This document shows positions 27,399 through 35,211 of a stretch of DNA of 64,000 nt, one piece after another (position 1 is the stretch's first letter; each line of letters begins with the position of its first letter). A model generated the notes under the pieces. The model did no database searches. It had not been told where the DNA came from and saw nothing but the letters and a program-made list of their open reading frames with translations. A program made the position numbers and the translations under genes. The stretch comes from Nodosilinea sp. WJT8-NPBG4. GTDB taxonomy: Bacteria; Cyanobacteriota; Cyanobacteriia; Phormidesmidales; Phormidesmidaceae. The stretch lies in contig JAHHHQ010000051.1 in NCBI GenBank assembly GCA_019359285.1, positions 1 through 64,000 of the forward strand. Direction: 5' to 3'.

Positions 27399-27471
27399 TA
27401 GAGAATTGCCAGTAGTCAGATCAATGTCTTACGTTTTGAACGCGTAGCGTAGCCAATTCTTGAGAAGACAC

Positions 27472-27666
27472 GTGGGTAAGAATAAGGAGTATCGCAAACA
27501 ACTAGAAGGGCACAGGCGAGCATTAGCTGAGCACCTTAACAAAATTGCCCAAGAGCAAGAAAAGCCATCCACTTTACAAGATCAAGGGTTGATCGGTCAC
27601 TGGGAGAAAACCGTAGCTAACTGCCGACAACAAATTGCCAGGCTCGAAAGGAGACTTAAGCTATGA
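27472..27666 (+). CDS. Small helical protein between intein halves (ORF 1)
   Basis: 64 residues from GTG 27472 (a TTG at 27460 would add four). Very charged: KNKEYRKQLEGHRRALAEHL and HWEKTVANCRQQIARLERRL, predicted as two helices, perhaps a coiled-coil hairpin. Its TGA overlaps the next ATG by four bases. AT-richer than dnaE. Family not recognised with confidence. Confidence 0.7.
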   Translation: MGKNKEYRKQLEGHRRALAEHLNKIAQEQEKPSTLQDQGLIGHWEKTVANCRQQIARLERRLKL

Positions 27667-27905
27667 CCCAAGCTATCTCGCAATCGTCATTGACGCGACT
27701 CAAGCGATATTTGGCTGAGTACCGACCTCAGCTTGAGAAGGCAATTACGGCAATTAAAATCCTTGAAGCCCCAGATTCTGCTTCTGATGAAGAAGCCTTT
27801 ACCCAGGCCTTAGCAGATCTCCACGTGTGTGCCACTGTTCTAGAGTCTTATTCTGAAGGAATGGTGGATGCGATCGATCAATTTACTGAAGAACAACCAG
27901 ATTAG
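27663..27905 (+). CDS. Small helical protein between intein halves (ORF 2)
   Basis: 80 residues, AAAGGAG nine bases before the ATG. Mostly helical and acidic (LEAPDSASDEEAFTQALADL, ending FTEEQPD). No domain recognised. Starts inside the ORF 1 stop codon and ends two bases before the DUF2513 gene, so the three form a tight operon. Confidence 0.75.
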   Translation: MTQAISQSSLTRLKRYLAEYRPQLEKAITAIKILEAPDSASDEEAFTQALADLHVCATVLESYSEGMVDAIDQFTEEQPD

Positions 27906-27907
27906 GA

Positions 27908-28288
27908 ATGAAGCGAGATCTAGAACTTATAAGAGCGATCCTACTAAGGGTTGAAGAGACCCCTGTTGGGCAATCGCTTAGTTCACCTCTCACAGTGGAC
28001 GGTTACGGCAATGATGTTATTGCTGAGCATGTCAGGCTCTTGTGGGAAGCTGGTTATATCGAGGCCCAAGTGTTTCTTAGCCCCAATCAATTCGGTATTA
28101 CCCAAGTTGAATATTATGACATCACAAGGCTCTTAAACGATGGGCATGAATTTGTAGCTAATGCTAAGAATCCAGCGATTTGGAAAAAGACTGTTAATCT
28201 CCTATCTGATAAAGGCGGCGACGTGGGGTTAACTGTTGTTAAAGGCATAGCAATGAGAATGGCATTTGAACACTTCGGGCTTGTATAA
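27908..28288 (+). CDS. DUF2513 family protein between intein halves (ORF 3)
   Basis: 126 residues. The start MKRDLELIRAILLRVEE, the middle HVRLLWEAGYIEA and the later RLLNDGHEFVANAKNPAIWKK match the DUF2513 layout, found in prophages and mobile regions and thought to have a winged-helix-like fold. Function unknown. Not an intein endonuclease: no LAGLIDADG, HNH or GIY-YIG motif. AT-richer codons than the flanking dnaE parts suggest a separate origin. Confidence 0.8.
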   Translation: MKRDLELIRAILLRVEETPVGQSLSSPLTVDGYGNDVIAEHVRLLWEAGYIEAQVFLSPNQFGITQVEYYDITRLLNDGHEFVANAKNPAIWKKTVNLLSDKGGDVGLTVVKGIAMRMAFEHFGLV

Positions 28289-28299
28289 GGAAATTGAAA

Positions 28300-29652
28300 A
28301 TGGCCAAGATTATCAGCCGCCAGTCTTTGGGATTGCAGTCTGTCTACGACATTGGGGTGGCTCAGGACCACAACTTCTTGCTGGCTGATGGCCAGGTGGC
28401 CTCTAACTGCTTCAACAAGTCGCACTCCACGGCCTACGGGTTTGTCACCTTTCAGACCGCCTACCTGAAAGCCAATTACCCCGTGGAGTACATGGCGGCG
28501 CTGCTGACCTCCAACAGCGGCGACCAGGACAAGGTGCAGATGCACATCGGCAACTGCATCGCCATGGGCATCGAGGTGCTGCCGCCGGATATCAACCGAT
28601 CGCTAGTCGACTTTACCCCCGAGGGCAAGAGCATTTTGTTTGGCCTCTCGGCAGTGCGCAACGTGGGTCTGGGGGCGATCGAGTGCATTCTGAAGAACCG
28701 CGAAGCAGACGGACCGTTTAAGTCGCTGGCGGAGCTGTGCGATCGCGTCGATCTGCACTCCGTCAACCGTCGCGCTTTAGAATCGCTAATTTTGGCGGGG
28801 GCTCTAGATAAGCTTGACCCCAACCGCAACCAGCTAATGCAGGATCTAGAGCTGGTGATCGACTGGGCTCAGGGCCGCGCCAAGGACCGCGAAATTGGCC
28901 AGGGCAACCTGTTTGACATGATGCTGGGCGGTGGCGATACCCAGACCACATCCCCGACCAACGGCTACGAAACTGCGCCTAAAGCACCGCTGGTAGCTGA
29001 CTTTGAGGCCCAGGAAAAGCTGCGGCAAGAGAAAGAATTGCTGGGTTTCTACATCTCCGACCACCCGCTCAAATCGGTGCAGCGATCGGCGCGAGTGTTG
29101 GCCCCGATCAACCTGGCGGAGCTGCACGAACAACCCGATAACGTGACCCTGAGTGCGATCGTGATTTTGGCCAGCGTCAAGCCGGTGGTGACTAAGAAGG
29201 GCGATCGGATGGCGATCGTGCAGCTCGAAGACCTTACCGGGCAGTCGGAGGCTGTAGTCTTCCCCAAATCCTTTGAGCGCATTGGGCAGCACATTGTCGC
29301 TGACAAGCGGCTGATGATCTGGGGCAAGGTCGATCGCCGCGACGATCGCGTGCAGTTCATCATTGACGATGCCGAGTCGATTGAAGACGTGCGCATGGTG
29401 ATGGTAGAGCTAGACCCGCGTCTGGCGGGCGACATCGAGCAGCAGCACCGCCTGCGCAACGTGATTCGCAACAACCAGGGCGACGACCCCAAGTATGCGC
29501 GGGTGCCGGTGATTGCGGTGATTGGCGGCCACCAGCAGCGGCAGTTTGTGCGGCTGGGGGCGCAGTTTCGCGTCAAGGATCCTGAGGCGGCGGTGAATGC
29601 GCTGGTGAATGCGAACTTCCAAGCCAGGGCGACGCCGCTGATTAGCGCGTGA
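28300..29652 (+). CDS. dnaE: Split intein C-half fused to DNA polymerase III alpha C-terminal part (DnaE-C)
   Basis: 450 residues from ATG 28300, preceded by AAGGA; a TTG at 28294 is in frame but less likely. Residues 1-36 are the DnaE intein C-half (VYDIGVAQDHNFLLADG, ending in the splicing Asn of VASN), followed by the +1 Cys of CFNKSH. The 414-residue C-extein continues the polymerase: helix-hairpin-helix region (LHSVNRRALESLILAGALD), then an OB domain (VTLSAIVILASVKPVVTKKG). Asn36 and Cys37 are intact, so trans-splicing should be active. Confidence 0.97.
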   Translation: MAKIISRQSLGLQSVYDIGVAQDHNFLLADGQVASNCFNKSHSTAYGFVTFQTAYLKANYPVEYMAALLTSNSGDQDKVQMHIGNCIAMGIEVLPPDINRSLVDFTPEGKSILFGLSAVRNVGLGAIECILKNREADGPFKSLAELCDRVDLHSVNRRALESLILAGALDKLDPNRNQLMQDLELVIDWAQGRAKDREIGQGNLFDMMLGGGDTQTTSPTNGYETAPKAPLVADFEAQEKLRQEKELLGFYISDHPLKSVQRSARVLAPINLAELHEQPDNVTLSAIVILASVKPVVTKKGDRMAIVQLEDLTGQSEAVVFPKSFERIGQHIVADKRLMIWGKVDRRDDRVQFIIDDAESIEDVRMVMVELDPRLAGDIEQQHRLRNVIRNNQGDDPKYARVPVIAVIGGHQQRQFVRLGAQFRVKDPEAAVNALVNANFQARATPLISA

Positions 29653-29729
29653 ATTCCTTTGAGAGCCCTGGTCTCTTTCGGGTGTAGCCGATGGCTTGAC
29701 ATTGCAAAGGCACCGGTCTTAATACACTG

Positions 29730-30857
29730 CTAAGCGCTCGTCAATTCAGTCCAGTAGCGATCGAATAGATCAGCGGTGGCCATATCTAAGGGGGCAATGC
29801 CCTCGCAGTTGGCGAGGACGGATTCTGGCGGAAACAGGGTTTCGCTGTCTTGCAGTTCGGCGGGCAGCAGATCAAACGCCGACTTGCTGGGGGTGGCAAA
29901 GCCGAGCTTCTGCACCGCAAAGGCGGCATTTTCAGGTTCCAGCATAAAGTTAAGCCAGGCGTAGGCGGCCTCTGGGTTGGGTGCGGCTTTGGGAATCGCG
30001 ATCGTATCGGTCCAAAGGGAGCTGCCAGAGGTGGGGATGATGTAGCGCAGGTTGGGATGCTCGGCGGGAAGGGCGTTGCCCAGGTGCGAGTAGGTCATGC
30101 AGAGAGCGAGGTCGCCAGCGATAAGCGAGTCTTCCCAACCAAAACTGGCGAATTGGGCGATCGCCGGTTTCAGCTCCTGCAAGCGCTTAAAGGCGGCCTC
30201 AAGCTGCCCAGGGTCGGTCGTGTTGTAGGAATAACCCAACGAGGCCAGGGTCGCCCCTAGGGTTTCGCGGACGTCGTCGAGTAGGGTTAGCCTGCCGGTG
30301 AGGGCGTCTTGCTGCTCCCATAGATAGGCCCAGTCGGTGGGAGGTGGGCCAAGTTTGGTGGTGTCGTAGATCAGCCCGGTGGTGCCCCAGCTGAGCGGGA
30401 TGCTGTGGGCGTTGTTGGGGTCGTAGGTGGGGCTTTGCCAAGGACCGCGCAGGTCGTCTAACCCAGTCAGCTGAGCGTGATCGAGGGTTGCCAGCAGCCC
30501 CAGCTCAATCATCTGCTGCACCATATAGTCAGAGGGGTACAGAATGCTGAACTGCTGCGCGCCTCCCGCCTGGATTTTCGCCAGCATGGTCTCGTTGGAG
30601 TCGTAGGTCTGCACCTCCACGGGAATGCCGGTGGCTTGGGTGAAGCGATCGTAGACCTCATCGTCAACGTAGTCAGACCAAGTGTAAATATAGAGGGGTT
30701 TGTTGCCTGCCTCGGGGGTGTTGGCACCCGGCTGTCGGCAGTTTGCCAAGGCCAAACCAGACACCGTAGCCGTTGAGAATTGCAGAAATCGCCGCCGGGA
30801 GAGACGATTCAAGCGCGATCGCCCCAGGGGGCCAGTCTTTGACCAACGAACGGTCAT
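29730..30857 (-). CDS. potD: PotD-like spermidine/putrescine ABC transporter substrate-binding protein
   Basis: 375 residues. Twin-arginine-type signal (SRRRFLQFSTATVSGLALANC) with a possible lipidation Cys, then a type II periplasmic binding protein: LYIYTWSDYVDDEVYDRF, DVQ-like PVEVQTYDSNETMLAKI, PSDYMVQQMIELGLL. These match PotD/PotF proteins. It binds polyamines outside the membrane for an ABC importer, but no permease or ATPase gene is adjacent. Specificity not deducible. Confidence 0.88.
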   Translation of the reverse strand: MTVRWSKTGPLGRSRLNRLSRRRFLQFSTATVSGLALANCRQPGANTPEAGNKPLYIYTWSDYVDDEVYDRFTQATGIPVEVQTYDSNETMLAKIQAGGAQQFSILYPSDYMVQQMIELGLLATLDHAQLTGLDDLRGPWQSPTYDPNNAHSIPLSWGTTGLIYDTTKLGPPPTDWAYLWEQQDALTGRLTLLDDVRETLGATLASLGYSYNTTDPGQLEAAFKRLQELKPAIAQFASFGWEDSLIAGDLALCMTYSHLGNALPAEHPNLRYIIPTSGSSLWTDTIAIPKAAPNPEAAYAWLNFMLEPENAAFAVQKLGFATPSKSAFDLLPAELQDSETLFPPESVLANCEGIAPLDMATADLFDRYWTELTSA

Positions 30858-31033
30858 ACTTCCTCAAGGATTCTAAAATATGGGCCTTAGTCTACACCCA
30901 CAAGAATCTAGCGGCACAGTCCACCAATCACTGACAGCTTGGTAGGTTCGCTCAGCAGAACGTTAGCGCCCTTTCTTGTCAGCCTTAGCTCACTTTTGCC
31001 CCATCGCGGTTGAGCCTGAGCACCAGTTCAGGC

Positions 31034-31366
31034 CTAAACGGCCAGCGCAATGCCAAACACAATCGCGCAAAATAGACTCACAATCGCCATCAATCCAGCG
31101 GGCATGAATGCATTAGTCTTACGGAAGCGCAGGCCAAAGACGATCAGAAGCGCGATCGCCAGACAAGTAGCCAGCGCTATACCCGCGTTGTAGTTGTTGC
31201 TCTGGGTGATCCACCAGGCAATGAGCAAGGCTGCGCCGCTGATTAGCCCAGAAATGAGGGAGGGTTTACTGCGAGCTTTCACATAGCCCATCACGCCCCC
31301 AGCTATGACCAGCACGGCGTAGAGCAAGAGCACCCAGGGCGCGATCGCAACGATCAGAAAGAGCAT
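31034..31366 (-). CDS. TMEM14/FAX-like small membrane protein
   Basis: 110 residues, four hydrophobic helices with a glycine-rich first loop (VIAGGVMGYVKARSKPSLISGLISG), the TMEM14 (UPF0136) pattern; plant chloroplast relatives (FAX) export fatty acids. Its role in cyanobacteria is inferred only. Separated from the MFS gene upstream by about 40 bases on the same strand. Confidence 0.85.
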   Translation of the reverse strand: MLFLIVAIAPWVLLLYAVLVIAGGVMGYVKARSKPSLISGLISGAALLIAWWITQSNNYNAGIALATCLAIALLIVFGLRFRKTNAFMPAGLMAIVSLFCAIVFGIALAV

Positions 31367-31405
31367 ATTCGCACTTCAGCAACGTCTTGCTTCAAGCGTA
31401 CTGCC

Positions 31406-32758
31406 TTAGTCAACCTCCTCGCGATCGTGCCAGGGAGCAAACACAGGCAGCAACATTAATCCGGGGATGGCGGCGAGCAGCGTAATGCCAAAAAATAGGG
31501 GCCAGCCCTGCTGAGTAGCCCCTGCCAAAGCGGGTATCGCAGCAATGTTGGGGTTGCTCTGCACAAACTGCTGTAATCGCTGGGCAATTTCGCCGCTGGC
31601 GGGGCCAGCGATCAGATCTCGTCCCACCGCCATCAGGCTAGAGAGCAGGGCAAACTGGGTGGCCGAAAATCGGGCGTTGCACAGGCTCATCAGAAAGCCC
31701 ACAAAACCCGCCGTCCCCAGCCCGGCGCAAAAGTTTTCGACGTTGATGGCCAGCACCATGACCAGGTAGTTTTTGCCGACGATCGCCAGGATCAGATAGC
31801 CCAGGTTGCTCAGGGCCTGAAGCCCGCCAAAAATCCACAGAGAGCGGTTGATGCCCAGCTGACTGAGGGCCGCCCCGCCTGCCAGGGTGCCGACAATGGT
31901 GGCCACCAGCCCCAGCCCCTGGCGAATGGTGCCAATGTCGGTATCCGAAAAGCCCAGTCCCTGGTCGCCCAAAAAAGGAATAGCCATCTTCGCCGTCAGG
32001 TTATCGCCCAGCTTGTAGAGCAGAATGAATAGCACTACGGCGATCGTCCGCTGTACCCCCAGGCGGCTAAAAAACTCGCCAAAGGGCTGCACCACCGCCT
32101 GCTTTAGCGAGTCAGGCGGATGCACGGCGCGCACCGGCTCCGGTGCCCACAGCGAGACCAGCACCCCCAGCCCCATCAGCCCAGCCATTACGCCATAGAC
32201 CCAGGGCCAGGTAATGCGATCGGCCAAAATAAAGGCCATTGCCCCGGTCAGCAAAATGGCAATCCGGTAGCCCAAAACGTAGGTGGCAGCTCCAGCCCCC
32301 ATTTCGCGCTCCTCCAGCACATCGGTGCGGTAGGCATCGATGGCGATGTCTTGAGTGGCACTGAGAAAGGTAATCCCCAGGGCGATCAGGGCGACGAGTT
32401 GCAACACCGAAGCTGGTGTGGGCGAGGGACCTTGGGCGATCGCGGCCATTTGTAGGGCGAGAATTGCGATCGTCACTACCAGTCCCAGTTGCCCGATCAC
32501 CATCCAGCCCCGGCGGCGGCCCAGGCGAGGGGGAACGAAGCGATCGAGAAAGGGTGACCACAAAAATTTGAGCGAGTAGGGCAGGCTAATCAAGCTGAAC
32601 CAGCCAATGGTTCGCAGATCGAGCTGAGCCTTGGTCATCCAGCCCCGGAAGGCATCATCCATGAGGGCGTAGGGCAACCCCGAGGCAATGCCCAACAGCA
32701 GAATGGCCGCCATCTTGCGGCTTTGAAAAACCCGAACTAGGGACTGAGTAGCTTTCAC
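31406..32758 (-). CDS. MFS transporter, AmpG-like
   Basis: 450 residues with 12 predicted helices. LLGIASGLPYALMDDAFRGWM near the N-terminus and FLSATQDIAIDAYRTDVLEERE in helix 4/5 are AmpG family hallmarks. AmpG imports anhydromuropeptides released from the wall for recycling. GTG start. Cyanobacterial relatives are mostly uncharacterised, so the substrate is inference. Confidence 0.88.
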   Translation of the reverse strand: MKATQSLVRVFQSRKMAAILLLGIASGLPYALMDDAFRGWMTKAQLDLRTIGWFSLISLPYSLKFLWSPFLDRFVPPRLGRRRGWMVIGQLGLVVTIAILALQMAAIAQGPSPTPASVLQLVALIALGITFLSATQDIAIDAYRTDVLEEREMGAGAATYVLGYRIAILLTGAMAFILADRITWPWVYGVMAGLMGLGVLVSLWAPEPVRAVHPPDSLKQAVVQPFGEFFSRLGVQRTIAVVLFILLYKLGDNLTAKMAIPFLGDQGLGFSDTDIGTIRQGLGLVATIVGTLAGGAALSQLGINRSLWIFGGLQALSNLGYLILAIVGKNYLVMVLAINVENFCAGLGTAGFVGFLMSLCNARFSATQFALLSSLMAVGRDLIAGPASGEIAQRLQQFVQSNPNIAAIPALAGATQQGWPLFFGITLLAAIPGLMLLPVFAPWHDREEVD

Positions 32759-33263
32759 GTTTTTGCAGACCGGATGTTGGCTGGGGATGACATCAGAGCA
32801 AGATACTAGCAGATTAGGTCGCTTAGCTCGGGCTCGCCTTTGCCAGTCAAGCCGGTGATCGGACCCTAGGCAGCAGTCTTACCGTTTCCTCCCAGACTGG
32901 TTTGAGGTTTAAGCCCTGGTGAGCAGACAGCAACTCGATAGTTGCGGTGGTAGGCCAGCTAGGTGGAATCTTTCAGCACTCTCGGTATCACAAAGCCGCC
33001 TTTGAAATGCAGCGAGAGCGTCGGCTAGGGAATCTGTGGTGAGGGAGCAACGGGGGTGCTGGGCGATCGCCTCCTCAAACTTAGCTCCTAGCCGCTGCCG
33101 CCACAGCAAAGAGCAGAGCGTTCGGGCTTTGAGCGCGGTAGGATCTGCCCGAATTGTGGCCCTGGCCCACGAGTTTTTGTTGGACGACTAATAACACAAC
33201 GAGATGGCTGCGGTCATTTCACAGCTTTGACTGGTTTTTATTCTCAAAATAAGGAGTTTGATT
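32759..33263. other. Gene-poor stretch with a possible minus-strand remnant
   Basis: On the minus strand (about 33190-32912) a frame without a good start codon encodes a protein-like run (ADPTALKARTLCSLLWRQRL, FEEAIAQHPRC, DSLADALAAFQRRL). It could be a decayed gene, but I do not recognise a family. An aaggag motif at 33251-33256 serves the OsmC gene. Confidence 0.3.
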
Positions 33264-33832
33264 ATGACTACGACCGAGCAGGTTTACACCATCAATGGCT
33301 TTACCCCCAGCGGCGTCACCGAGCTAGTTGACGCCATTCAGCAGGATGCCGCCCAGGCGCAGATGGCCTTCCATGCCGCTACGACTTGGGTAGACGGCAC
33401 GCGATCGCTCACCCCCATGACCTCCTTCGACTGGGCTGGGCAGCCCTACGCCCGCAACTTCTCACTCACCATCGACGAGCCTGAGGAACTGGGCGACACC
33501 AACATGGGCCCTATAACCCCCAAGAGGTGCTGCTGGCAGGCGTAAACTCCTGCATTCTGACTACCTTTGTGGAACATTGCTCTGTAGAAGGCATTCGGCT
33601 CGAGAAAGTGGAGATCCACAGCACCGGCACCCTCGACGTGCGCGGCCTGCTCAAGCTGGATGAATCAATCCAGGCCGGGTATCAGGATATGCGCTGGATG
33701 CTGACTGTGAAGGGCGATGCTACCCCTGAGAAATTCCAGCAGATGTACGAGGCAACGATCGCATCCTCACCCAACTTCTGGAACCTGGCCAACCCGGTCA
33801 AGATTGTGCCGGCGTTGCAGGTCGAAGCTTAG
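33264..33832 (+). pseudogene. OsmC family protein gene broken by a frameshift
   Basis: Two overlapping frames encode consecutive parts of one OsmC-type protein of about 189 residues. The first (ATG 33264 after AAGGAG) ends its homology at DTNMGP. The second resumes as PQEVLLAGVNSCILTTFVEHC, holding the conserved C-terminal redox Cys, and runs to KIVPALQVEA. The break is at the ccTATAaccc site near 33515: two extra bases compared with an intact GPNPQEVLL. OsmC proteins reduce organic peroxides; as drawn the gene cannot make full protein. Real mutation or assembly error is open. Confidence 0.8.
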
Positions 33833-34099
33833 ACCTGACTAAGGTCGGTCTGCCCTAGGTAGTCGTGCGGGCTGCGCGCTCGCACGATTGCGTTTCATCC
33901 GTGTTAATTGCCGCTGAGGGTGGAGGCAATCGCCTGAGCCACCGCTGAGGTCAAGAGCCCATGGTCTGGTCAATGTGCAGTTGCAGGTCGCAGGTGTGAT
34001 TGCACTCTGAAAATGGCGCGGGCTCAATCTAACCAGCGCCTGCTGCAAGCCTGCCGCTGTTGCGAATAGGGCTGATTAGATGAGGAAGGCGAGACCCGG

Positions 34100-34222
34100 A
34101 GTGATCGTCTACAGCGCCAGCGTCGAATTCCCAAAGGCTTTTACTACATACAGATGTTTGACCACCAAACCCACCATCGCAGCCAAATTATCGCCGAACT
34201 GCACAAGCTCTGCGTGAACTAA
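34100..34222 (+). pseudogene. 3' remnant of a DinB-family gene
   Basis: One frame ending at TAA 34220-34222 encodes RRIPKGFYYIQMFDHQTHHR followed by SQIIAELHKLCVN. The HQTHHRSQ segment is the C-terminal metal-binding histidine motif of DinB/YfiT-type four-helix bundles. Nothing resembling the rest of the family lies upstream, so only the 3' end survives. The stretch 33833-34100 before it shows no supported gene. Confidence 0.5.
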
Positions 34223-34253
34223 TAGCAATCGCCTATTCTCTAGGCCTGACCAT

Positions 34254-35039
34254 CTAGGGAGTAGAGCGATCGGGGCTCAGCCCTAGCTCCGCGCAGTGCT
34301 CGTTGCTGATGTCGCCGTTGGCCATTCGGGTGTTGCAAAACCGAGCAGTGCTGAGATCGGTGCGGTTGAGATTGGCGTCTCGCAGGTCGGCGTCGGTGAA
34401 GTTGGCCCCCGCCATCTGGGCATCGCGCATCAGGGCCTGGCGCAGATCGGCCCCGGTGAAGTCGGCCCCCGCTAGCTGAGCACCAATGAAGTTGACTCGA
34501 AAAAGCTGGCTGTGGGTAAAGGTCGCATTGGTCAAATCGGTTGCCGACAGACTCGCGTGGTTGAACACGGCTCTATCGAGGCGGCTGTTGCTGAGGTTGC
34601 TGCCGTACCAGTTGCTGTTGCGAGCTTCGGCACGCTCTAGATTGACGTCAGCGGCGTTTACATCCTGAAGTTCGCTGCCGGTAAGGGTAGCCTGGCTGAG
34701 ATTGGCGCCGGCCAGGTTGGCTCCAGTCAGGTCAGCAGCGCTGAGCACCGCCTGTTGCAGGTTGGTGTGGCTCAGATCGGCCTGGGTTAGCTGGGCGCGG
34801 GGCAGACGAGCTTGGCGCAGGTTGGCCCCCGCTAGGTTGGCGTTGGTCAGGTCGGCGTCTTCGAGATTGGCGCGAGTAAGCACGACGCCGCTGAGGTCGC
34901 AGGCGATACAGATGCGGCTAATCAGCAGCTGCCGCAGGGGGTCGTTGGCGACTCCGGGTGCCGCCAAGACTAGGGCGAGGCCAAACGCTGCGGCTACCCC
35001 CGTGGGCCGGATTCGGCGTAGGTCTGTGTGGTATGCCAT
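34254..35039 (-). CDS. Exported pentapeptide-repeat protein
   Basis: About 261 residues from ATG 35039. A signal peptide (FGLALVLAAPGVAND) precedes some 30 pentapeptide repeats of the A(D/N)Lxx type (LTNANLAGANLRQARLPRAQ, LAGADFTGADLRQALM), which fold as a right-handed quadrilateral beta helix. CIACDLSGV carries two Cys just before the repeats, and the C-terminal CNTR...EHC pair is also conserved in cyanobacterial lumenal pentapeptide proteins. Function unknown. Confidence 0.9.
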   Translation of the reverse strand: MAYHTDLRRIRPTGVAAAFGLALVLAAPGVANDPLRQLLISRICIACDLSGVVLTRANLEDADLTNANLAGANLRQARLPRAQLTQADLSHTNLQQAVLSAADLTGANLAGANLSQATLTGSELQDVNAADVNLERAEARNSNWYGSNLSNSRLDRAVFNHASLSATDLTNATFTHSQLFRVNFIGAQLAGADFTGADLRQALMRDAQMAGANFTDADLRDANLNRTDLSTARFCNTRMANGDISNEHCAELGLSPDRSTP

Positions 35040-35211
35040 AGCGTGCAATTCCGATAGGTTTGGCTTAAAGATCTACGATCAAGTTTATAGATTGCCTCTA
35101 CAATGTGTCAGCATCTTCTGGCTTCCCTGGTTCCCAAAGCCAGTGAGCATGCTAGTTATCAACGCCCAGGCAGTCGAGATGCTGCTGCTCGCTCTCGGTT
35201 AGTTTGACGTC

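Noticed and set aside
27399..28299. Possibility that the intein gap holds a homing endonuclease
   Set aside because: None of the three genes shows LAGLIDADG, HNH, GIY-YIG or Vsr-like motifs; the last is DUF2513.
33839..34048. 69-codon minus-strand frame
   Set aside because: No start signal, no recognisable pattern; region appears decayed.
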